Origin: CAKZLS01 sp963701445
GTDB taxonomy: Bacteria > Pseudomonadota > Alphaproteobacteria > Rhodospirillales > Defluviicoccaceae
NCBI GenBank assembly: GCA_963701445.1
Contig: CAVPAM010000018.1
Location: 1-64,000 of the forward strand
Length of the DNA: 64,000 bases
Reading direction: 5' to 3'
In this document: positions 16,456 to 26,631 of the stretch, piece by piece
Position numbering within the stretch: the first letter of the stretch is position 1
How the letters are laid out: the number at the start of each line of letters is the position of its first letter
Position numbers and translations under genes: made by a program
Notes under the pieces: model-generated
The model's database searches: none
What the model saw: the letters and a program-made list of their open reading frames with translations, nothing else
Told to the model about the DNA's origin: nothing

Positions 16456-16620
16456 TAAAAGACATCTATTCATGACAAACTAAAATATAGTCATCATGAT
16501 AGCACTTTACAATGACTGGGCCTATATTAATTACATCCAAATATTTATACATAAATGATAGAGGCAGCCAAGAAAAAACTAAATCGTTAGCTTTTTCAAT
16601 AGCCAATACTTTTTATTGAC
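16456..16620. other. AT-rich non-coding island upstream of the repeat-protein gene
   Basis: The 487 bases between 16261 and 16747 hold no convincing gene. Within them, 16456-16620 is strikingly AT-rich: I count 16 G/C in the 60 bases from 16501 and 20 in the next 60, against mostly two-thirds G/C around it. It contains A/T runs and a small palindrome (atcatgat, near 16492). It could be a promoter/UP-element or H-NS-like binding region, or imported DNA. No terminator-like hairpin or ORF was found in it. Confidence 0.6.
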
Positions 16621-16747
16621 GGAAGGCGCCGGGGACTTAGGCGTGTGCGCCGTGGCGCAAGGCTTCGGGCGTGAAGGGGAGCATGGCGGGGCGAACCCAT
16701 GCGGCCCGCCAATCGGGCATGCCCCCGCGGCCCGGCCGGCTCCACGC

Positions 16748-18541
16748 CTACGCCTCTGACTCCCGCGCCACCACGGCGTCCGGCAGCACGGTGGCGGCGA
16801 GATGCTCGGCCAGCATGTAGACCCGCCGCAGCTTGTCGAGAATGTCGGTCTGCAGCCGATGTTTCAGGAGCCTGTTCGGATCGTCCAGGGCGAGGCGCGC
16901 CGCCTGTCTCCGCATCACCTGTTCGCTGAGCCGCCAGAACTCGTCGCGATGCACGAGCACGTCCTGGGCCGCCCGCTGGTCCTCCTCGACGACGGCCCGG
17001 AGGGCGGCGTCGACCGCGCGGCAGACGGTCTGGTAGGCTTGATCGAGCATTTCGCCGGTGGTGTCGCTGGCCTTGATCCCATGCTCCAGAAAGGCTTGGC
17101 CGACGGGCACGAGCTCCCGCGCGATCACGTTCGCGATGCTTTCCATATCCCTGGCGACCCCCAGAAACGCGGCCTGATGTCCGGATTCCTGTTCCGTAAG
17201 TTCATTCCGGCCGATACGCCGCGCATATTCGAGAATGTCGTCGCGGAGGATCACGACACGGTCGTTGTTTTTGACGATGTCGTTGAACCCGTTGGGGTCC
17301 CCGCTCTGAAGCGCCGGCTTCAGTTCGACGAGCATCCCGTTCACCCACTCGGCCATATGGCCCAGTTCCATCTTCACGCGCTCCAAGGCGAGCGACGGCA
17401 CGTCGATCAGTTCGTCATCCAGGTATCGCGGCCGCACGATCAGGGTTTCCGGTTCCGGCCGATCCGGAACGATCCACTGGACGAGCCGGCCGAACCATCC
17501 GGCGAAGGGCAGGAACAGGACGACATTGGCCGCCGCCCAGATGGTCGCGGCGTTCGCCAGTTGCCGGGGAACTTCGGCCGCCAGGCGCTGGGCGGGAGCG
17601 AGTTCCGGATACGCGGGCGATACGGTGACGGCCATGAGGGCGAGCAGGCCGATCAGCGGGGTCCAGACCAACGCCCCAAGGATATTGTAAGCGACGTGAA
17701 CCAGGGCGGCGCGCGTGGCGTCGCGGGGCTTGCCGATCGCCGCCAGCATGGCGGTGACGCATGTCCCGACCTTGGCGCCGAACACGATGGGAATGCCCGC
17801 CTCAAGGGTCACGAAGCCCTGGGCCGCCATGACCACCGCGAGGCTGATGGTCGCCGAGGAGGACTGCACCAGCGCCGTGAACAGGGCGGCGACCAGGATG
17901 CCCAGCAGCGGGTTCTCCAACGCCTTCATCAGATCGAGGAACGGCGGATGGGTGCGCAGCGGCATCATCGCCTCGCCCATGATGGTCATGCCGTAAAAGA
18001 TGAGGCCGAGGCCCATCACCATGGCGCCGTAATACCGGGCGTTGCCGTGCTTCGAGGCGAAGGTCATCAGGAAGCCGACGGTGATCATGGGAAGCGCCGC
18101 CTCGGTGACCCGGAAGGCCACGATCTGGGCGGTCACGGTGGTCCCGACGTTGGCGCCGAAGATGATGCCGATCGATTGCATCATCGTCATCAGCCCGGCG
18201 CTGACGAAGCCAACGACCATGACGGTGGTCACCGAGGAGGACTGGATGACGGCGGTCACGAAGGCGCCGGTGATGGCGCCGGTCACGCGATTGGAACTGA
18301 GCTTGGCGAGGACGAATTTCATCTGCTCGCCAGCGGCCGCCTTGAGCCCCGTGGTCATCTGTTCCATGCCGAACAGGAACAACGCCAATCCGCCGAACAG
18401 CCCGATTCCCATGCTCAGCCAGTCGATGTCGTCGCCCTCGGCGGCGAACGCGGGCCCGGCGATCAGACACAGGATAAGCGCGACGAAAAGCACGTTCCCG
18501 GCGGCCGGTGGGCGTTGCGGGTGAAGGTTATTCGGCATCAT
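16748..18541 (-). CDS. Na+/phosphate cotransporter with PhoU-like C-terminal domain
   Basis: About 597 residues from MMPNNLHPQ. A signal-like first segment ending GPAFAAEG is followed by the NptA-type membrane domain. This has the paired hallmark repeats QSSSVTTV (TAVIQSSSVTTVMVVGF) and QSSSATIS (ALVQSSSATISLAVVMAA), each followed by a GANVGT/GAKVGT box. After about residue 385 a soluble helical domain follows that resembles PhoU (long helices, E/D-rich). Family members import phosphate with sodium or shape Pi sensing. The frame is open to ATG 18619; the shorter start was chosen because the hydrophobic leader then sits near the N-terminus. Neither start has a strong ribosome site. It is divergent from the P-type ATPase gene (239-bp gap). 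Confidence 0.85.
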   Translation of the reverse strand: MMPNNLHPQRPPAAGNVLFVALILCLIAGPAFAAEGDDIDWLSMGIGLFGGLALFLFGMEQMTTGLKAAAGEQMKFVLAKLSSNRVTGAITGAFVTAVIQSSSVTTVMVVGFVSAGLMTMMQSIGIIFGANVGTTVTAQIVAFRVTEAALPMITVGFLMTFASKHGNARYYGAMVMGLGLIFYGMTIMGEAMMPLRTHPPFLDLMKALENPLLGILVAALFTALVQSSSATISLAVVMAAQGFVTLEAGIPIVFGAKVGTCVTAMLAAIGKPRDATRAALVHVAYNILGALVWTPLIGLLALMAVTVSPAYPELAPAQRLAAEVPRQLANAATIWAAANVVLFLPFAGWFGRLVQWIVPDRPEPETLIVRPRYLDDELIDVPSLALERVKMELGHMAEWVNGMLVELKPALQSGDPNGFNDIVKNNDRVVILRDDILEYARRIGRNELTEQESGHQAAFLGVARDMESIANVIARELVPVGQAFLEHGIKASDTTGEMLDQAYQTVCRAVDAALRAVVEEDQRAAQDVLVHRDEFWRLSEQVMRRQAARLALDDPNRLLKHRLQTDILDKLRRVYMLAEHLAATVLPDAVVARESEA

Positions 18542-18780
18542 GGGTCTCACAGTCCGGTTGGCCACGCGGCGCGCGGCGGAGAAGGCGAAAAGTCTCGCCT
18601 CGGAGTGTTTATGGCGCATCGTCCGTCCGCGCGGCTAGGGACTTGTTGCCGGGGGATTGAATACGATCCGACCATGGAGCGGTGGATCAAACCACGAGTA
18701 TTGCGTCACCACGATGATCCTCACAATATGGAAGCGAGGGGACAGTGCGCGGCGGCATTCGATAACGAAGGGTCCATGCG

Positions 18781-21519
18781 ATGACTGAAACGACGGAGCC
18801 AGCAAAAGGGAGTGACGCCGAGGCATGGTATTCGCTCAGCGCCGAAGAGGTGATTCAGCGGCTTGAAACCGACTCGCGCTCCGGTATCGATGACTCCGAA
18901 GGCGCGCGCCGGCTGGAAAAATACGGCGCGAACCGGCTGCCCTCGGCGCGGAAGCGCGGGCCGGTCATGCGATTCGTCGCCCAGCTCAACAACATCCTGG
19001 TCTACGTCCTGATAGCGGCCGGTTTCATCAAGCTGATGATGGGCCTCTGGCTCGATGCCTCGATCATTCTGGGCGTGGTGGTCCTCAACGCGCTGCTCGG
19101 CTTCATCCAGGAGGGCAAGGCGGAAAAGTCGCTCAATTCCATCAGCAAGATGCTTTCGCCCGAGGCGCGCACCCTGCGCGGCGGCGAAAGCCGCATGATG
19201 CCGGCCGAGAACCTTGTCCCCGGCGACGTCGTGTTCCTCGAGTCGGGCGACAAGATTCCGGCCGACCTGAGACTGATCGACGTGAAGAACCTGCGGACGG
19301 AAGAGGCCGCGCTGACCGGAGAATCGGTTCCGTCCGACAAATCCATCCAACCGGTTTCGGCCAAGGCGACCGTCGGCGACCGGACATGCATGACCTACTC
19401 CGGAACGCTGGTGGTCTCCGGCCGCGCCACGGGCGTGGTCGTCGCCACCGGCAGCGACACCGAACTGGGCCGGATCAACCAGATGCTCGCCGGCGTGAGC
19501 CCGCTGGAGACGCCGCTGCTCCGGCAGATCAAGAAATTCGGCTACAAGATCACCGTCGGAATCCTCGTGGTCAGCGCGCTCACCTTCGCGTTCGGCCATT
19601 TCGTGCAGGGCTTTCCGTTCGTGGAGATGTTCCAGGCGGTGACCGGGATCGCCGTGTCGATGATTCCGGAGGGCCTGCCGGCGCTGATCACCATCACCCT
19701 CGCCATCGGTGTCCAGCGCATGGCGAGCCGCAACGCCATCGTCCGGCGGCTTCCGGCGGTCGAGACGCTGGGATCGGTGACTCGGATCTGTTCCGACAAG
19801 ACGGGAACGCTCACGCTCATGGAGATGATGGTGGTCTCGGCGGTGTCGGGCGACGGCGACTACAAGGTCACCGGCGAAGGCTACGACACCGAAGGACAGG
19901 TATCGAAGGGCGGCGAACCCGCCGGCGACGATGCCGTTCTCACGTTGATGGGGCGGGTGTCCGCGCTCTGCAACGACGCGGAACTGCGCCGCGTGGAGGG
20001 GGAGTGGAAGGTCGAGGGCGATCCCACGGAAGGGGCGCTCTACCCCTTCGCCGCCAAGATCGGCCTGGAGCGGTCGCGCGAACAAGACGCGTACCCCAGG
20101 ATCGACGTCATTCCCTTCGAATCCGAGCACCGCTTCATGGCCACCCTGCACACCGCGCCCGAGGGAGGGAAGGTGCTGCTCGTCAAGGGTGCGCCGGAGG
20201 CCATCCTCGAGCATTGCGACCGGCAGGAAGCCAGGGACGGCCAACGCCCGCCGCTCGCTCGCGATTACTGGGACGCGGCCGCCGACCGGCTCGCCGCCCA
20301 GGGCGAACGCGTCCTCGCGATCGCTTGGCTGCCGGACGCGGACCTCCCGGCCGGCTCGCTGACCGCCGCGGATCTGCCGCGCGATTTGGTGCTGCTCGGC
20401 CTCGTCGGGCTACTGGATCCGCCCCGGGCCGAAGCCATCGAGGCGGTGAAGGAATGTCATGGCGGCGGCATCCGCGTCACCATGATCACGGGCGACCATT
20501 CCATCACGGCGGCGGCGATCGCCAAGATGCTCCACATCGGCGACGGCAGGACCGCCGTGACCGGCGCCGAGATCGAGGGGATGGACACGGCGACGCTCCA
20601 GGAACGCGTCCGGGACGTGGACGTGTTCGCCCGCGCCAGCCCGGAGCACAAGCTCCGTCTTGTCCAGGCGATCCAGGCCAACGGCGAGGTGGCGGCCATG
20701 ACCGGCGACGGCGTGAACGACGCGCCGGCTCTCAAGAAGGCCGACATCGGGGTCGCCATGGGCATCAAGGGCACGGAGGTGACCAAGGAAGCGGCGGAAA
20801 TGGTGCTCGCGGACGACAACTTCGCGTCGATCGCGGCGGCCGTGCGCGAGGGCCGCACGGTCTACAACAACATCGAAAAGGCGATCCTATTCATGTTCCC
20901 CACCAACGTCGCCCAGGCGCTGGTGATCATGGTCGCGGTGTTCGTCGGCTTCACCATGCCGATCACGGCGCCGCAGATCCTATGGGTGAACATGGTGACG
21001 TCGGTGGCGCTCGGGCTCGTCATCTCCTTCGAGCCGCACGAACTGGACGTCATGCGGCGGCCGCCACGGCAGACCAACCGGCCCATTCTCGACGGCTTCG
21101 GCATTTGGCGAGTATTCTTCGTGTCGCTCGGGCTGCTGACGCTGACGCTCTCGGCGTTCTTCGGCATGAAGTCGATGGGCGCGGGAGAAGAAGTCGCCCG
21201 CACCGCCGCGGTCAACGCGCTCACCGTCGGCCAGATCTTCTTCCTCCTCAACAGCCGCTTCAAGATCAACTCGTCGCTGTCGTTCCGGGCGCACAAGGGC
21301 AATCGGTACCTGCCCATGGGAATCGGCGCGGTGGTGGTGCTGCAATTGCTGTTCACCTACGCGCCGCCCGTCCAGGCCGTCTTCGGCACTGCGGCGTTGC
21401 CGCCGTGGCTCTGGCCCCTTCTGGTGCTTGGCGGGTTCGCGTTCTTCCTCATCGTCGAGGCGGAGAAGGCGGTCATCCGTTCGCGGCAACGCGCGCGACC
21501 GGAGCCCGCGCCGGCGTAA
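18781..21519 (+). CDS. P-type cation-transporting ATPase (P2-like, atypical ion site)
   Basis: A 912-residue pump with an N-terminal cation-ATPase domain (WYSLSAEEVIQRLE), A-domain TGES, M4 motif IPEGLPALIT, phosphorylation site DKTGTLT (Asp339), the nucleotide-domain KGAPE motif and the hinge MTGDGVNDAPALKKADIGVA. Overall order and length match P2 (SERCA/PMR1-like) pumps. The ion-site helices differ: M5 has PTNVAQAL where SERCA has SNVGEV, and M6 has WVNMVTSVAL where Ca2+ pumps have an Asp in N-x-x-TD. Calcium specificity therefore should not be assumed. It starts at ATG 18781 without a strong ribosome site, and is divergent from the Na/Pi cotransporter gene. Confidence 0.88.
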   Translation: MTETTEPAKGSDAEAWYSLSAEEVIQRLETDSRSGIDDSEGARRLEKYGANRLPSARKRGPVMRFVAQLNNILVYVLIAAGFIKLMMGLWLDASIILGVVVLNALLGFIQEGKAEKSLNSISKMLSPEARTLRGGESRMMPAENLVPGDVVFLESGDKIPADLRLIDVKNLRTEEAALTGESVPSDKSIQPVSAKATVGDRTCMTYSGTLVVSGRATGVVVATGSDTELGRINQMLAGVSPLETPLLRQIKKFGYKITVGILVVSALTFAFGHFVQGFPFVEMFQAVTGIAVSMIPEGLPALITITLAIGVQRMASRNAIVRRLPAVETLGSVTRICSDKTGTLTLMEMMVVSAVSGDGDYKVTGEGYDTEGQVSKGGEPAGDDAVLTLMGRVSALCNDAELRRVEGEWKVEGDPTEGALYPFAAKIGLERSREQDAYPRIDVIPFESEHRFMATLHTAPEGGKVLLVKGAPEAILEHCDRQEARDGQRPPLARDYWDAAADRLAAQGERVLAIAWLPDADLPAGSLTAADLPRDLVLLGLVGLLDPPRAEAIEAVKECHGGGIRVTMITGDHSITAAAIAKMLHIGDGRTAVTGAEIEGMDTATLQERVRDVDVFARASPEHKLRLVQAIQANGEVAAMTGDGVNDAPALKKADIGVAMGIKGTEVTKEAAEMVLADDNFASIAAAVREGRTVYNNIEKAILFMFPTNVAQALVIMVAVFVGFTMPITAPQILWVNMVTSVALGLVISFEPHELDVMRRPPRQTNRPILDGFGIWRVFFVSLGLLTLTLSAFFGMKSMGAGEEVARTAAVNALTVGQIFFLLNSRFKINSSLSFRAHKGNRYLPMGIGAVVVLQLLFTYAPPVQAVFGTAALPPWLWPLLVLGGFAFFLIVEAEKAVIRSRQRARPEPAPA

Positions 21520-21580
21520 GAACCCGAGGCGGGGCAGCGTAGCCAGGTTTAGGGATCCGCCTCCGGTCGCCTGGCGGGCC

Positions 21581-22330
21581 TTATGGAGGAGCGTCCGCCG
21601 TCGCCGTGTCGTCCGGTGTGGGCTCCACTTGGCGATGGCGTTGCAGCCAGAGGGCGACGGCCCAGCACACCATCGCCCAAGTGGCCCCGGCGACCCAGCC
21701 GGCGAGCACGTCCGTCGGCCAGTGCACCCCGAGATAGACGCGGCTGACGCCGACCACCAGCGTCATCAGGACGGCCAGCGCGATGACGTAGATCTTCAGC
21801 CGCCGGCGGGTCTGAAACCGCGCCAGCAGCGTGCCCAGGGTCAGGTAGACCACGGCGGACATCATCGAATGACCGCTCGGAAAGCTCGCGGTGTAGACGA
21901 TGGAGCCGTGGGGAACGAGGTCGGGACGCGGCCGGTCGAAGCCGGACTTCAAGGCAAAGCTGAGAGCAATCCCGCCGGCGACCGCGATGACAACGAAGAC
22001 GGCGGCGCGGCCCTTTCCCTGCAACGCCAGGAACCCGGCGACGGCCAGAGTGATGAAAGTCAACACACCGACGCCGCCGAGCGCGGTCGCGTCCCGCCCC
22101 AATTCCTCGACCCAGCCGGGTCCGATGGGATCGGCGCGGTCCGCCGGGTTGCGAAGGGCCAGCAGAACCGCCTCGTCGGCGGCGCGCGTGTCACCCTCGA
22201 TCACCTCCTCGGATACCGCGACAAAAGCCCACATTCCACCGGCGATTAACAGGATGGCCAAAAGCAGCGGCAATTCCCGGCTGGCGGCGTGCACGACTTT
22301 CTTGAAAAGGGCGACGGAGTGGCGCTTCAC
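21581..22330 (-). CDS. PAP2-family membrane phosphatase
   Basis: A 249-residue membrane protein with the three phosphatase motifs in order: KSGFDRPRPD, SFPSGHSMMSA and SRVYLGVHWPTDVLAG. There are about six hydrophobic segments. The family includes undecaprenyl-pyrophosphate, phosphatidate and lipid-sugar phosphatases acting at the outer face of the inner membrane. The start chosen is GTG 22330 with a GAGGAAG site; the frame is open to 22438 but the added residues are low-complexity and Arg/Pro-rich. The gene is convergent with the P-type ATPase gene, 61 bp away, and has no clear functional neighbour. A role in lipid-carrier recycling is plausible. Confidence 0.87.
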   Translation of the reverse strand: MKRHSVALFKKVVHAASRELPLLLAILLIAGGMWAFVAVSEEVIEGDTRAADEAVLLALRNPADRADPIGPGWVEELGRDATALGGVGVLTFITLAVAGFLALQGKGRAAVFVVIAVAGGIALSFALKSGFDRPRPDLVPHGSIVYTASFPSGHSMMSAVVYLTLGTLLARFQTRRRLKIYVIALAVLMTLVVGVSRVYLGVHWPTDVLAGWVAGATWAMVCWAVALWLQRHRQVEPTPDDTATADAPP

Positions 22331-22465
22331 GCCCGCTTCCTCCTGGCCGGTTGCGGGTGGCGGTGATCGCGGCAAGGCATTGCGAATACAACGCGAAGCG
22401 CGCCGATCGTTTCCCGTCGCGCAACGGCCTTTGGGCAAGGCGGGCGAGCGCCGCGATGCCCGGCT

Positions 22466-22987
22466 CTAATTCCTTGCGTCTCGCACCGCTTGGGCGACCT
22501 TGTTCGCCTTTACGATGCTGCCGATCTTCCGTGGATGAATTCCCTTCCGGCGCGTGAGGTTGGGAAGCGCCGCCGCGCCACCCTCCGGTGTGTTGCCCCC
22601 GGTCGGATGGTGGACGAATTTGGCCGCGCGGAGAGCGAGGGCGCGCCGCGCCGCCTCCACATTGGCCGCCGTTGCTTCCACCGCCCGCTGGCGGGTCAGC
22701 TCCTTGTTGACCCGTTTCAAGGCCGCGCCGAAAATCTGCTTGCGCCGAAGCGGTTGCTCGGCCGTGCCGGGAAAGTTTCCGCCGCGCGGAGCGCCCTTGC
22801 CGCGCGCCTCCCGCCGCTTCTCCCGCGCCAATGTCCGCTCCCTATCCCGCAGTTTGCGCAACCGAACCCGCATGTCTTGCAGATCCGTGGCGCTTAGGTC
22901 GTAGATGGCGGGATGATGCGTCGCGCTTATCATGTCGAATTCGTCATAACCAAGCAGGCTGCGCTCCAACTTGCAGTTCGCGGACAT
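22466..22987 (-). CDS. Hypothetical basic protein
   Basis: 173 residues starting MSANCKLERSLLGYDEFD, with a strong ribosome site (GGAGGAGAG) 6 bases upstream. The first third is acidic-neutral and includes HHPAIYDLSATDLQDMRVRL. The rest is very basic and helical (LRDRERTLAREKRREARGKG, RRKQIFGAALKRVNKELTRQ) and ends NKVAQAVRDARN. A Lys/Arg-rich tail of this kind suits nucleic-acid or ribosome contact. No family is recognised. It lies between the PAP2 gene (same strand, 135 bp beyond) and the RTX gene terminator. Confidence 0.6.
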   Translation of the reverse strand: MSANCKLERSLLGYDEFDMISATHHPAIYDLSATDLQDMRVRLRKLRDRERTLAREKRREARGKGAPRGGNFPGTAEQPLRRKQIFGAALKRVNKELTRQRAVEATAANVEAARRALALRAAKFVHHPTGGNTPEGGAAALPNLTRRKGIHPRKIGSIVKANKVAQAVRDARN

Positions 22988-23127
22988 GTTTTTTCTCTCC
23001 TCCATCCACCCAATGCCGACGATTATTTTGAAGTGTACCGTCTTTCGAGCGCGCCTCAATATGATTGAGCGCGTGGCGGAACTCCTCCACGGCCCGCCTC
23101 CGACGGTTGAGCGTTTGGCGGCGAAAG

Positions 23128-23153
23128 GGCGCCGGGCCGCTCGACCCGGCGCC
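23128..23153 (-). terminator. Hairpin terminator of the RTX gene
   Basis: A perfect 9-bp stem (ggcgccggg / cccggcgcc) with an 8-base loop begins 11 bases beyond the RTX stop codon and is followed on the minus strand by CTTTCG. GC content is high and the T-run short, so termination may be partial. Confidence 0.5.
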
Positions 23154-23163
23154 GCTTCCGGTC

Positions 23164-26100
23164 TTAGACGAGGAAGTCCGTGTCCGCGAGGTCGGATTGG
23201 AACACGTCATGAATCAGGACGCTGTTCGAGCCGTAGGAGATCAGCGCGCCGTCCGCCGCGTCGCTGATATCCAGATCAATCAGGTCCAGGCCGTTGATGA
23301 GCGTAAAGTCGAGCTTGTCCACTCCGGCGGTGAAGCCGAAGACCTGGTCATCGCCCCAACCGGCGTCGAAGACGATGCGGTCGGCCCCCGAACCGAAGTC
23401 GATGCCGATGACGCCGATGGGTTCAAAAAGCGAGGCATCGCCGGTGGACTTTGTCGTCAACGACCCGCCGCCGCGCGCCATCGACCCATCCCCGCCGACG
23501 CTCTTCTGGACCAGGCCGTCGGGATCGAAACCCTGATCCGGAAGCGGCGTTCTTGCAATGCCGTCTATCGGATCGTGGGGCGCGGCCGTTCCCGCATAGA
23601 TCATGTCGTTGCCGGTTCCGCCCCGCAGCACGTCGTCGCCGCCGTCGCCGAAGATGGTGTCGTCGCCGCCCGAGCCGTGGATTTCGTTGGCCCCGTCGTC
23701 GCCGCGCAGATCGTCGTCGTGGATCGACCCGAGCAGGTTCTCCACGTTTTGGATCAGGTCGGTGCCGAGCCCGGTGCCTTGCCAGCCCTTCGTCAGGTCG
23801 ACCTCGACGCCGCTTCGCGGCTCCGGTATTGTAGTAGGCCCAATCGATTCCGTCGCCGCCGTCCAGTTGGTCGTTGCCGGAGCCGCCGATGAGCACGTCG
23901 TCGCCAATGCCGGCGTCAAGTTCGTCGGCTTCCAGCGCCCCCGACGAGGATATCGTTGCCGGCGCCCGACGTGAGACGGTTCGCGCCGTCGTCGCCCGTC
24001 AGCCAGTCGGCGTGGAACGAGCCGATGATATCCTCGATGCCGGAGAGCACGTCGACACCCGCGCCGCCGGTGTTCTGCCCGCCGACGGTTTCGAGGTTCA
24101 CGGTAACGCCCGAACCGGCGAAGAAATAGCTCGCCGCGTCGCGTCCATCGCCGCCCATGAGGATATTGGTCCCGGTACCGCCCTCGAGGACATCGTCGCC
24201 TTCGTTACCCCTGAGCCAGTCGTCGCCCTCGCGGCCGAACAGGACATCGTTGCCGGCGAAGCCGGTGAGCCAGTTCGCGCCCGCGTCTCCCGACAGGATG
24301 TCGCCGTGCCCGGAGCCCTCGAGGCGCTCGATGTCGATCAGAATGTCCGATCCCGCGCCGCCGGTTGCCTGCGACACGCCATTGAGGGCGAGATCGACGG
24401 TAACGCCCGAGGACGCGTTGGCATACCGCGCCGTATCGTAGCCCGCGCCGCCGTTCAGGACGTCGTTCCCCGAGCCGCCGTTGAGGACATCGCCACCGCC
24501 TTCGCCGAACAGGATGTCGGCGCCGCCGGACCCGTTCAGGGCGTCGTTTCCGGCGCCGCCCCACAGGATGTTGTCCCCGTGGTCGCCATGAACGGTGTCA
24601 TTGCCGCCGCCCATGCGGATGTGCTCGAAATCGATGATCGTCTCCGTTCCGCCGCCGGTGTAGAAGGCGGTTTCGTTGAGCAGATCGATAAGCCAGGCGC
24701 CATTGGAGTATGTGAAGTCGAGTTCGTCGGTCCCCGTGCCACCGTGCATCTCGTCGATGCCGTAGCCGCCGCTGACGGTGTCGTCGCCGTGCCCGGCCCA
24801 GATCGTATCCTCGCCGGACCCTCCGAAAATCAGGTCGTTGCCGCCCCAGGTGCTGATGGAGTCGTTTCCGGAGCCGCCATAAACGGTGTCGTCGTCCTGG
24901 TGGCTCGGGTTGCTCCAGCCGGTCGTGTAACCGTAAATCTCGTCGTTACCGGCGCCGCCGTGAAGTTCGTCGTTTCCGATGGATCCGAGGATCGTATCAT
25001 GCCCGTTGCCACCGTGGATCGTATCGTCGCCCTCGCCGCCGCGCAGGTTGTTGTCGTACTGCGAGCCGGTGATATCGTCGTCACCCTGACTGCCGACGAT
25101 GTTCTCGATGGAGACGAGGCTCTCCGAGCCCCATGCATTCGAGGCCGTGCCGTTGGCGCCGATGCCGAGGTCGATCGTCCAATCGGCGGTCGAGTAGCTG
25201 AAGTCCACCGTGTCCCAGCCGATTCCGCCATCGAAACTGTCCACGCCGAAGCCGCCGATCAGATAGTCGTCACCGGTGCCGCCTTCGAGCGTATCGTCGC
25301 CGCCACGGCCGTCGATGGTGTCGTTGCCGCCGCCGCCTTCGAGGATATTGTCCTCTTCGTTGCCGATGATATCGTCGTCCCCCGATCCGCCGCGCGCGTT
25401 CTCGATGGTGACGTTCGACCCGGCCGGACCGGCTTCGGTCGGCGCGAAGGCCAGAGAAAGATTGTAGGTCATCCCGTGGGTCGAAGAGAACGCGCCGGGA
25501 TTGAGGTCGAGCAGAAGGTCGTTTGAATCGCCCGAAAGATCGAGCCAGTCGTTGTCTCCGCCGGCATCCCAGATGGTCAGCACGGGACCGAAATCAGGGT
25601 CGTAGCCCGTGAAGTCGTAGGTTCCGCCCGCGACGACGCCGTTGACGTTGTAACCGTAGGTGGTGTCGCCCGTCCGCGTGGTCCAATTGGCGCCGTAAAG
25701 TTCCTGCACGACCCACATGTCGTGAGCCCGCGCCGTGACGAGCTGCGCCGAGTTGGTGGGGCCGCCGCTGTAACCTGTATTGGAGCCGCCGAAATACGAC
25801 ATGATCGAATACATCGACGTGTCCTCGATGTAGTCGGCGTGGGTCTCGTAAGTCGCGCCGTCGCCGACGTCATAGTCGCCGGGATGCGACAGCCCGAGGG
25901 AGTGGCCGATTTCATGCAGCAGCGTGCGGAAGCCGCCGCCGCCGGGCGCCATGGAGTTCCAGCTGGATCCCAGCGTGTTGATGCGGATGGCGCTGCCGCC
26001 GTCCGTGTTGACGCCGTTGGAATAGCCGCCGCCCTGCTCGTAGTCGCGTCCGAAGAAGTAAATGTCGGACTCCTCGCCGGGATCGACGATGTCGAAGGTA

Positions 26101-26366
26101 AGGTCGGCGATTTCGGCCCAATGGTTGAGGGCCTGTATGGCGTTGAGTTGACGGGCGGCGTCGAATGCCGTGAACGGATCGAGACCCTCGGCACTGGGAT
26201 CGGAGTACGTCTCTTCCAGGCTCTCCGATAGTTGAGAAAGGGATTGTGGAAAGCTGATCCGCAATGTCGCGCCGGTATACAGCGAGTCCGACCAGCTCTG
26301 GCCGCCCCGGTTGAGCGTCCCCATCAAGTCTTCAAGATTGTTCCCGTTGATTGATTCTGTTGGCAT
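23164..26366 (-). CDS. Serralysin-like RTX metalloprotease with long Ca-binding repeat region (two frameshifts)
   Basis: About 1,066 residues once two one-base insertions are ignored. Residues about 70-200 are an M10B serralysin-type peptidase: HEIGHSLGLSH holds zinc ligands His151, His155, His161 and catalytic Glu152, and SIMSYF is the Met-turn (Met189). Next comes the M10 C-terminal region, then dozens of GGxGxDxLx RTX nonapeptides in several blocks. An uncleaved C-terminal part ends VLIHDVFQSDLADTDFLV, the kind of tail a type I secretion system reads. Extra G near 23929-23931 and extra A near 23839-23840 break the frame; removing both restores repeats throughout. Start 26366 has an AGGAGG site. 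There is no signal peptide. No type I exporter gene is adjacent. Confidence 0.85.
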
Positions 26367-26631
26367 CCTCTGACCTCCTGTTGACGTTCATGTCGTTTGC
26401 TTGAACTGAACGCACGGTAGGAGGAACACCGCGTGAGTAATGTGAACACGATTACACCGGGCCGAAATAAGTTGGCCGAAGAGTCGCGGACGGAGGCGGG
26501 GGAAACGCGATGGGTATGAGATGTCGGCCATGCCGAGCGTCGGTCAATCGAGCGTCGTGGCCATCGCTCGGGCGAACCGCGACGTCCGGAATCGCGGCCC
26601 GTGCGTCCGAGCCGCTCCCAAACGCGGAGAC

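Noticed and set aside
16748..18784. Large plus-strand frame opposite the Na/Pi cotransporter gene
   Set aside because: Antisense shadow with no ribosome site; the minus-strand gene has clear motifs.
23600..25400. Regularly spaced DNA repeats that might look like a CRISPR array
   Set aside because: The period of 27 bases matches RTX nonapeptides in frame; spacers are not unique sequence.
23916..25526. Long open frame on the plus strand opposite the RTX gene
   Set aside because: Val/Ala/Asp-rich shadow of Gly/Asp repeats on the other strand; no ribosome site and no family.
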